Part shown: positions 56,417 through 64,000 of the stretch, in pieces
Position numbering within the stretch: position 1 is the stretch's first letter
Layout of the letters: each line of letters opens with the position of its first letter
Position numbers and translations under genes: made by a program
Notes under the pieces: generated by a model
Database searches by the model: none
What the model was told of the DNA's origin: nothing
What the model saw: only the letters and a program-made list of their open reading frames with translations
NCBI GenBank assembly: GCA_027924585.1
Contig: BSBM01000092.1
Span: 10,571,001-10,635,000, forward strand
Length of the DNA stretch: 64,000 nucleotides
Direction of reading: 5' to 3'
Source: Larix kaempferi
Taxonomy: Eukaryota; Streptophyta; Pinopsida; Pinales; Pinaceae

Positions 56417-59405
56417 TATCCTGGAGGAAGGCAATGTATGGCACTTACGACACTTGTCTCACTTACAACAATTTGCAAGTTAGGGTTTTGTATAGCAAAA
56501 ACAAGTCATCGTGGAACTTTCGCTATAAATCCATTTTGGAGAAGGTTCATGATCTGAAACTTCTACAGGTCATAGATAACATCCCCCTATACCTTTTTGC
56601 CAAAGCACAGCCTCAAATTCGTTTTACTTTGTGATTTATGATCCGTACAAGTCAGAGTTTCTGCCTCTTTCAGATCTTAGTCATAAACAGGTGACCTAAG
56701 CAAAAGGGTCATATCTCGGGCTAGGAAGCTCCAAATGAAATTTCGTAAAAAGTGACAGGTAGGTCACGAACTGTACATTCACAGGTCCGCTTTTTAGAGT
56801 CTAGAGTTGAACCAGTGACACATTGTGACACTTGGCATAACTCTCTCTCAGAGAATCCAATTGAGGTCAGACCTGTGGGGTTGGAAAGATGACAGGTCAT
56901 GATACCACAAGCCGAATTATCAGACCTTGTGGATTTCTAATTTTAGAGATGCACCAAAAAAAATCAAGTGCATATTTCTGTCAAAACAAAATTGGATTCT
57001 GAGCACCTTCATTCTTGGCTTGTCACTGCTGCGGGAATTTAGGGATTAGGAGAAAGTTAGAATTTTTGGAATCGGATTCCACGGCTAAATTCTCCTCATC
57101 AAAATAGAAATTTAGAGACCAAGATCAAATTTTTGGTTGGGCAGAAGGCCGGGCTTGATCAAACCCTAGTTCGAGATTTTGATCAGAAAGGTGGAAAATT
57201 AGGGCTTCTACAAAAGTTGGAATTTTTTAAATCTGTGACCACGGCTGGAAGCTCCTCAGAAAAATCGAAGTTTAGAACAAAATATCAAACCTTTTGAATG
57301 GGAAGAAGACTGGGATTTATCAAACCCTAGTTCAGGATCCTATCCAGAAGATCCGAAAGTTTCAAAGGCAATTTTGAGGGGTCAAATTTTGTAGTTTTCA
57401 AAATTGAAGTATACCAGCTTGATCATCTCAACAAGCCACGTCTTTCCATCCATCCAGAAGTTTGAAATTCAAAATTTGAATTTTTAGGGTTTCTCTAACA
57501 AACCATAATCCAGCTCCAGATCTAGTCTCAGCAAATTAAAATGGATTGGGTTAATCATAGAAGAGAATTGGACACCTACATAAGTGAAGAAGTTCCAGTT
57601 TCAGGGGGAGATGAGGCTAAGGACTTACATAAGAAGACTACAAGAAATCTCGACAGGTATGACTTGAGGAGAGACAAGTATGTGTTGAAATATGTTCATG
57701 ATTAAGTTTATGATATGTTTGTCTTCATATTATTGAGGTTAGTACAATCTTGATTAATCTTAGAATTGTCTTATCACCCTAGTAGAAGTATGAATGCATG
57801 TGAATGATAGAAGACATTCATTGATTAGGGTTATATGATTGTACTAATGCACCTGTGGTGTTGTATGAGGATGTTGTTGTTTGCTAACAAGATACAAGTA
57901 CATCAAGAAACACAAATCAAGTTCTATAACCATGATGACATGAAGACAAAGACTCATCCATAGTATTTGACCACATAGAAGCTCTACTTATGAGGTATGC
58001 ATGACTTTGTTCTACTATGCTTAACTTATGAGATATGCAGGTTCTAGCACAAAGTCTCTAAATCATTGAAGAGAACAAAGAAGATATTGTTTGGGTATGT
58101 TAAGACATAACCAAGCATGACAATCCAGGTATGTTTTCCTATATCAAGTTAGAATCCTACTTTGTGTTAGGATCTTAGGTAAGTATACCTATGTATGAAA
58201 TGATCATGACCATACATACTTAAGTTTATTTAGAATTATAATGTTTTGATAGTATTGAGATTATACTAGTGAATGTATGTTTATGTATGAGATCATGAGG
58301 ATGACACTAGTGCACACTTAAGCATTAGAATTATAATGTTTTGATAGTATTGAGATTATACTAATGAATGTATGTTTATGTATGAGATCATGAGGATGAC
58401 ACTAGTGCACACTTAAGCATGCATAGTGGTACATAATGAATAGAAGTTCAAAGACATATAGAGATCAAGCGGGAGGCAACCACACAAGCATAAAAGATAA
58501 TTATTTGAGTTGTTATTTGAATATTTGAAATAGTAAATGATATTGCTTGTAATAGTTGTATGCATATGTGTATTCCTAGAATATATCATGCATAGTGTAA
58601 GCATTCATATAGCATTGAACAGTATACTATTAATATGCATATGATGGGTAAGTTGGACAAACATTCCATTGTTGCTTGTCTAGAATGAAACCTCTTTGCT
58701 GATATGCTGAGAGCTGTGCACGCTCTCGATAGTATGTTCTGGTAGAGATGGAAGGCATCTAGATAAACACTGTATGCATACAGGATATGGAAAAGTGTTG
58801 TGCCAAAGTATTGGTCAAGATAGTTGCATAACCATGTGAATCATATTTGTATGCATAATAGGTTATCATGTCAACATGATTTGATGATTATGAAGTATTA
58901 CTAATTATATAATTAACTTTGATTTGTAGGAAAGATCATGAAGAATGATGAAAATCGAACAAGTGATGGATGTTCAACAAGAAGACTTACAAATCAAACA
59001 TACTATAGAAGGCTCGTGGCTAGAAAATTCTCTTAGAAAGAGGAAGAGGATCATGACAAGATGTTTGCTCCAAGTGGCTAGATAAGACCATTCTCTTAAT
59101 GGTGTAATTGAAGAAGAAGTGTGAATCGAGAAAACTCCCAGGATTCAATTGAAGAAAGCTCTGTACGGGTACCCAGGATCGATAGTCATTTGATGAGTTT
59201 AATGATCACCATGGGTGATGTGGATTTAAACCTTTGCTACAAGGTTGAAGATGGTGTCTATATACAAATGACATTCTTATCTTAGATGGATGCAAGAAGG
59301 AACTCACCACAGAGTTTGAATGATCTTGAGGCTCATATTAGTAGACCCATCTGATGAGAGATGGCACGGATAGATATGCAAAAGATCACTTAATGCAGAG
59401 TGTGA
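56417..59405 (+). other. Copia leader and decayed gag/pol region
   Basis: No gag, protease or integrase motif was found. At 57040-57360 two diverged copies (about 165 bp) share TCAAACCCTAGTTC and CTCCTCAKMAAAAT words. A 54-codon frame at 57541-57705 starting MDWVNHRRELDTYISEE might be a gag start but is not recognised. A 95-bp tandem duplication lies at 58230-58419. The segment 58930-59400 should hold integrase and early RT but is scrambled. Confidence 0.5.
58230..58419. repeat. 95-bp tandem duplication in the Copia interior
   Basis: TTAGAATTATAATGTTTTGA and the sequence down to CACTAGTGCACACTTAAGCA occur twice, 95 bases apart, nearly without differences. Confidence 0.9.
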
Positions 59406-60459
59406 ATGATGCTTAGTCACAGAGGGAGAATTGATAGATTCTTGGCAAGCTTGGGCTTTACCAAAAGTAAAGCTGATCCTAACCTTTACCTTAAGGTTAT
59501 GGATGATGAACCTGTCATACTATTACTATATGTGGATGATATCTTTCTGACAAGGAATGAGAAACAGATCATGGAAAGCAAGAAGAAGCTCTCTGCAGAA
59601 TTTGATATGAAAGATCTCGGATTGATGCATTACTTCCTAGGTCTGGAAGTATGGCAAGGCCCAGAAAGAATATTTATCAACCAGGGAAAGTATGTTGTGG
59701 AAATCTTGAGAAGATTTGATATGTTGGAATGCAAAGCCATGGCCACTCCCATGGATTCCAATTTGAAGCTGTTAGTTGATGACTCATCAGAGTTAGTGGA
59801 TGTGACTCTGTACAGACAGATTATTGGGTCATTTATGTATCTGACGAATACCAGATATATGCTTTGCTATGAACACCTTGAGTCAGTATCTAGTGGAACC
59901 TAGGCGTGTTCACCTGATAGCTGCAAAGCATGTGATGAGGTACCTAAAGGGTATGATAGACTTTGGTATATGTTATCTGGGAGATCATGACTTCAGATTT
60001 TATGGCTACACAGATGTTGATTGGGCAGGTAGTGTATCGGACAGGAAGTGCACATCGGGCGGATGTTATTGTCTGATATCTTCCATGATCTCGTGGTTTA
60101 GCAAGAAGCGGTCTAGTGTGGTTCTCAGCACAGCTGAAGCAAAATCTATAGCTGCTTGCTCTGCTAGTTGTGAATCGATATGGCTTCAGAATCTATTATC
60201 AGGATTGTTTGACTTAGAGATGGACCCCACCGTGATCCTGTGTGACAACCAAAGTTGTATCAAGATGACAGAGAATCCAGTAATCCATGATAAGTCAAAG
60301 CACATAGAGATCCGATATTTTTATATACGGGATATGGTGCAGAAAGGAGCTATCAAGCTTGAGTATGTGAGCACTGACGAACAAGTTGCTGATGAATTGA
60401 CCAAACCTCTGTCTCGAGTAAAGGTTGAGTATTTTAGAGACAAGCTTGGTGTCGTTTAG
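59406..60459 (+). pseudogene. Copia reverse transcriptase (C-terminal) and RNase H
   Basis: The RT part starts in frame with RIDRFLASLGFTKSKADPNL. It has the catalytic LLYVDDIFL, then FDMKDLGLMHYFLGLEVW, INQGKYVVEILRRFDM and ATPMDSNLKL, ending YRQIIGSFMYLTNTR. A frame change near 59851 leads to AMNTLSQYLVEPRRVHLIAA. RNase H follows with YTDVDWAGSVSDRKCTSG, VVLSTAEAKSIAACSAS, ILCDNQSCIKM and HDKSKHIEIRYFYIRDMV, and ends ADELTKPLSR with a TAG stop. These are the D, E and D residues of RNase H. RT copies the RNA and RNase H removes it. The N-terminal RT fingers and everything before them are missing, so the gene is dead although largely open. Confidence 0.93.
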
Positions 60460-60496
60460 AAGGACCCTCCTAGAAAGGGGGAGTGATATGGTCGAT

Positions 60497-60835
60497 GATG
60501 ATATTTGGATACTGGTATCGATGTGGATACCTGTATCGATGATGAGATTGCCTATATCGACGGTAAGGTCGATGATGAGAATAACTGTATTGATGAGGAT
60601 ACTGTATCAATGATGAGGATACTGTATCAATGATGAGGATATTTGTATCGATGATGAGGATACTATATCGATGATGAGGATATTTGTATCGATGATGAGG
60701 ATACTGTATCGATGATGAGGATATTTGTATCGATGATGAGGATACTGTATCGATGATGTGGATACTTGTATCGATGATGACGTTACCTGTTCCAACGATG
60801 AGGTTACCTATTCCGGAGATGAGGTCGATGAAGTG
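60497..60835 (+). repeat. Minisatellite 1, ~21-bp units
   Basis: About 15 units of GATGAGGATACTGTATCGAT or GATGAGGATATTTGTATCGAT directly after the RNase H stop. Outer units are more diverged (GATGAGGTTACCTGTT), inner ones nearly identical. ORFs on either strand here are repeat products. Confidence 0.9.
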
Positions 60836-60852
60836 GTACTTAGACTTTTTCT

Positions 60853-61620
60853 AAGAGGACTAATGGGATTGCATCGTCCCTAGATTTATGTCCTAAAGTA
60901 ATAGGGATTGATCATCCGATAAGTGGATCGGGATTGCATCTTCCTTGGACTTATGTCCTAAAGTGATAGGGATTGATCATGCCATAAGTGGATCCGGATT
61001 TCATTGTCCTTGGAATTATGTCCTTAAGAGATAGGGATTGATCATCTCGTAAGTGTATCAAGATTGCATTGTCCTTGGACTCATGTCCTAAAGTGATAAG
61101 GATTAATCATATTGTAAGTAGATTGGGATTGCATCGTCCCTAGACATGGTGAGGTGTCTTAAAGTGATAAGGATTAATCATCCTGTAAGTTGATTTGGGA
61201 TTGCATCGTCCCTAGACATGGTGAGGTGTCTTAAAGTGATAAGGATTAATCATCCTGTAAGTTTATTTGGGATTGCATTGGCCCTAGACATGGTGAGGTG
61301 TCTTAAAGTGATAAGGATTAATCATCCTATAAGTTGATTCAGGATTGCATCATCCCTAGACATGGTGAGGTGTCTTAAAGTGATAAGGATTAATCATCTT
61401 GTGAGTTGATTCGGGATTGCATCATCCCTAGACATGGTGAGATGTCTTAAAGTGATAAGGATTGATCATCCTGTAAGTTGATCTGGATTGCATCATCCAT
61501 AGACATGAGATATGTCTTAAATTGAGAGGGATTGATCACCCCATAAGTGGATCAGGATTGTATCATCCTTGGACCTGTGTCCTAAAGTGAAAGGGATTGA
61601 TCATCTCGTAATAGGATCTT
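60853..61620 (+). repeat. Minisatellite 2, 62-72-bp units
   Basis: About eleven units built on GGGATTGCATCGTCCCTAGA, then AAAGTGATAAGGATTAATCA, then TCCTGTAAGTTGATT. In the middle copies the words repeat every 72 bp (AAAGTG at 61161, 61233, 61305, 61377). Earlier copies lack GACATGGTGAGG and are shorter. Confidence 0.9.
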
Positions 61621-61634
61621 GTGTATTACAGAGT

Positions 61635-61910
61635 ATGCTGCTACTGTTGATCGAGAGGATCCATATGATGATACTGTTGATCAGTAGATCCAGATGATGA
61701 GGCTGTTGATCGAGAGGATACAGATGATGATACTGTTGATCGGTAGATCCAGACGATGAGGCTGTTGATCTAGAGGATCTAGATGATGATACTGTTGATC
61801 AGTAGATCTAGATGATGAGGCTGTTGATCAAGAGATCTAGATGATGATGTTGATCGGTAGATCCAGATGATGAGGCTGTTGATCGAGTGATCCAGATGAT
61901 GATGATGTAT
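61635..61910 (+). repeat. Minisatellite 3, ~60-bp units of two 30-bp halves
   Basis: Units of CTGTTGATCGAGAGGATCCA and GATGATGATACTGTTGATC with CAGTAGATCCAGATGATGAG repeat at 59-60 bp (ACTGTTGATC at about 61672, 61732, 61791). The array ends shortly before the polypurine tract. Confidence 0.88.
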
Positions 61911-61995
61911 GAAGAAATTTTCCGATGATTTATAGATGTATCATGTATTTTATGACTCCTTGCTCCTGCAGATGTTTTTATAATATCCTTCTCGT

Positions 61996-62005
61996 TAAGG
62001 GGGAG
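61996..62005 (+). promoter_or_regulatory. Copia polypurine tract
   Basis: AAGGGGGAG lies directly before the 3' LTR, where second-strand DNA synthesis would be primed. Confidence 0.8.
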
Positions 62006-62503
62006 CATTGAAATATTGTAACTTATAAGAATATTATATTTGTACTTTATTATTCCGGAGATGTTTCATTCCTCCGTGAAGACCCTATTGTATATCCAGA
62101 GATGTTTTATTCCTCCGTGGAGAATGTGGTAACTTCGAGTTATTAGACTTCCCTAGTGGGGTCGACCCTATATGAGTCATGTGGGTTCAAGGGTTATTAG
62201 ACCACCCTAGAGGGGTAAGCCTAGTCAGCCTTATGTTAAGTGGTTAAGTTGGGGCCGACCTAGTTAGTGTAAAAGTCAAGTTGGAGTTGTGTATAAATAG
62301 AGGAGGTGTGTTCCTCATTTAACACACATACACTCTCTTGTGATTGGCGCATAGGTGAGAGAGAGATCTGCTATGGAGGAGAAGGAGCTCATGTTTGGGG
62401 ATTACATCTTTGTATCTACTGGTCATCTATATTGAGGAATCTTTGCTGGGTTTTCTACGCCATGAGGGTTTCCCAGGATAAATTTGTGTCTCTTGTGTTT
62501 ATG

Positions 62504-63268
62504 CTGTGTGTAGCTAGGGTTTTACCCCTAGCTTGTGAAAATGAGCACCTACTAAGGAGAAGGGACTCCTTAGTAGCAGTTCAGTAAATGGAAATTATTA
62601 AGCTAAAACAGAAATGAAAAAACTACTCTAAAACATGTGCATGAAACATAAACAACAAATTTAAATAATGGTTTTGTATTGATATTACCTCCAATGTGGA
62701 GGTTGATGAAGCCCTTGCAATGTCCAAGAGGGTTGCTCCAAGCTCCAATGTGCTCCTTCTCTTTCTCCAATGGTGGGAATGGGCCAAAAGTGGCTCTCAA
62801 GGTGAAAGTAGTTCAATGGTGAACTAGGGTTTCGAGAGAGATTTTGGCAGAGTAAGGGTATACTTGATTGTGGATGTGGAATAAGGGATCTCCATCACCT
62901 ATTTATAGTTTTTTGGTGGTGGAGTGCTGACCCATGGTTTTGGGAAACACATGGTTTAGGGCATCTGTATAGGGTTTTTTCCTCCTTTTCCTCATTATTT
63001 TATATTTTTCTTTCCTTTTTAGGGGGTTTTTGCTATTTTTAGAGGAATTTTGGATATTTTTGGAGGAAAAATGGGTTTTTTAACCTTTTTGAGGCTATTT
63101 TAAGGGTTTTGTGGCCTTTTGGAGGCATTTTAAGGGTTTTGTTGCCTTTTGGAGGCATTTTAGCAGGATTTTTTGGGTTTTTAAGGGAAATATGGTAGGA
63201 AAATGGACAAATGAGCCATATAATGTGGTAGATGAGGTAGTGAACACTTTTTGGGTGTTAACACTGTG
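62504..63268 (-). mobile_element. Solo LTR (755 bp) with CTGTG target duplication
   Basis: The inserted segment (62509-63263) starts TGTAGCTAGGG and ends GTTAACA on the plus strand. On the minus strand it reads TGTTAACACCC...CTAGCTACA. CTGTG is repeated on both sides (62504-62508 and 63264-63268). A minus-strand TATA box (CTATAAATAG, 62899-62908) supports the minus orientation. A TTTTGGAGGCATTTTAAGGG word is tandemly repeated at about 63060-63170. It is a different family from the Copia LTR. It inserted into the Copia LTR and then lost its body by LTR recombination. Confidence 0.92.
62899..62908 (-). promoter_or_regulatory. TATA box of the inserted solo LTR
   Basis: CTATAAATAG on the minus strand followed by GTGATGGAGATCCC. 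It gives the orientation of the solo LTR. Confidence 0.5.
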
Positions 63269-63360
63269 CTTGTTGTTCTTTCAATGATCCTGTATATGCT
63301 ATTGTTGTGAAATGGAATGTAATGCTGATATTTTCTGTCTTAGCATATTGAATTTTAACA

Positions 63361-63365
63361 TTAGT
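63361..63365. other. Target-site duplication TTAGT, right copy
   Basis: Second copy of the 5 bp duplicated when the Copia element entered gypsy gag. The gag reading frame resumes at 63366. Confidence 0.97.
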
Positions 63366-64000
63366 CAAGTATGTTCCTTACTTGGACAACAACGAACGAC
63401 AGGTTGACCACTTCGTGTATGGGCTCAATACCAAGATCAGGGCCCAAGTGCAGATGTGGAAACCAACTTCAATCGCTGAAGCAGTAGATTGTGCTCGTTA
63501 CACTGAGGAGATGTTGGGTGCAAATCCCATCAGGTCATTCAACTCTCAACAGTCAGGGTTTGTAGGGAAGGCTCCTCGAAGCTACCCTCGGGGAGGATAT
63601 ACGAGGCCACCTCCCTAGGGTAGCATGTACACATTGAGGGTTGCGGCGGTAGATAGATCCGTGGCAATTGGGACGGTGCCCCATTCAGCCACAGGGACTC
63701 ACCAAGGTGTGAGGAATTTTAGGGGATCAGTCGGCAGGGGAAGGGGTCCCTCTCAGAGGTTTGAACAGGTTATTTCGCCTACTCCATTATAGGTTGCTTG
63801 TTGGGGATGTGGAGGTCCACATTACCAGCGTGACTGTCCCGAATTATGATCCGATACAGTGCATCAAGAAGGAAAAGCTCCAATGGGGAGTGGGGGTAGT
63901 AGACATCAGATCTCGGCAGGAGTACACAACCATCAGGCAGAGCACCAATCCACTGTGGTGGAATCATTAGGTAGGTTCAATAATGTTAAGCTTAGAATAT
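63366..64000 (+). pseudogene. Ty3/gypsy gag, second part with zinc knuckle
   Basis: Continues the gag frame left at 55809: VKYVPYLDNNERQVDHFVYG, LNTKIRAQVQMWKPTSIAEA, then YTEEMLGANPIRSF. The C-terminal zinc knuckle CWGCGGPHYQRDCPEL (about 63799-63846) has Cys-X2-Cys-X3-His-X4-Cys spacing, one residue shorter than the classic form. Three in-frame stops (TAG 63616, TAG 63790, TGA after PEL) are the only breaks. The gene runs on to the right, where protease and pol should follow outside the window. Confidence 0.88.

Larger units (their letters stand above)
55810..63360 (+). mobile_element. Ty1/Copia retrotransposon inserted in gypsy gag
   Basis: A whole element of 7551 bp (6791 bp without the later insertion in its 3' LTR). 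It has a 595-bp 5' LTR, initiator-Met primer site, long leader, a decayed middle, the RT and RNase H end of Copia pol, three tandem-repeat arrays, polypurine tract and 3' LTR. The 5-bp TTAGT duplication brackets it. Gag, protease, integrase and the start of RT are not recognisable, so it could only move with help from another element. Confidence 0.95.
62006..63360 (+). mobile_element. Copia 3' LTR, split by a solo LTR
   Basis: It aligns with the 5' LTR from its third base (CATTGAAATATTGTAACTT, where the first two bases are CA instead of TG) to the end TTGAATTTTAACA. Its 1355 bp equal 595 bp of LTR plus a 755-bp insertion and 5 bp of duplicated target. The TATA box is at 62292. The two LTRs differ at scattered positions, mostly transitions. 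Confidence 0.95.

Noticed and set aside
60497-61910. Regularly spaced repeats reminiscent of a CRISPR array
   Set aside because: The units are contiguous with no unique spacers, lie inside a plant retrotransposon, and have no cas genes nearby. They are minisatellites.

Overview
This window is plant nuclear DNA. It looks like intergenic sequence from a large, repeat-rich seed-plant genome. A gymnosperm is plausible because the LTR retrotransposons are long, old and heavily nested, but the species cannot be fixed from sequence alone. I found no intact host gene. Two broken host-gene relics are clear, both on the minus strand: a thaumatin-like (PR-5) pseudogene at 12619-13387 and the 3' half of a purple acid phosphatase gene at 26917-27732. 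Everything else recognisable is transposable-element sequence or satellite-like repeat. Most open reading frames are chance ORFs.

Layout. 1-5218: minus-strand Ty3/gypsy element entering from the left, with a Pro/Gly-rich gag, a TGGCGACTC-type primer site and a 5' LTR. 5219-6746: 3' end of a plus-strand LTR element. 6747-11611: 3'-truncated minus-strand Ty3/gypsy element with LTR, initiator-Met primer site, gag, protease, reverse transcriptase and integrase remnants. 12619-13387: thaumatin-like pseudogene. 14989-15242: small hairpin element. 16690-17640: LINE remnant. 17990-26440: AT-rich zone with inverted-repeat elements, a solo Copia LTR (19860-20414, perfect target-site duplication) and a tRNA-derived SINE. 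26917-27732: phosphatase exons. 28450-38060: about 4.4-4.6 kb LTR-like unit repeated in tandem. 38500-40780: 3' LTR and tail of another minus-strand gypsy element. 40781-46807: 0.8 kb direct repeats flanking a 452-codon frameshifted reading frame of unknown function. 49814-64000: plus-strand Ty3/gypsy element with a 2.7 kb LTR.

The best-resolved structure is at the right end. The gypsy gag gene is split at codon 200 by a Copia element (55810-63360, duplication TTAGT), and that Copia element's 3' LTR is itself split by a solo LTR (62509-63263, duplication CTGTG). Subtracting the second insertion leaves a 595-bp 3' LTR, exactly the length of the 5' LTR. Removing the Copia element puts gag back in frame. 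This gives three successive insertion events. The in-frame stops left in gag are all explained by C-to-T changes at CAG or CGA codons, as expected for methylated, silenced plant transposons.

There is no sign of operons, CRISPR arrays, tRNA or rRNA genes, or any working host pathway. Regulatory sites are limited to TATA boxes inside LTRs and retrotransposon primer-binding and polypurine sites.
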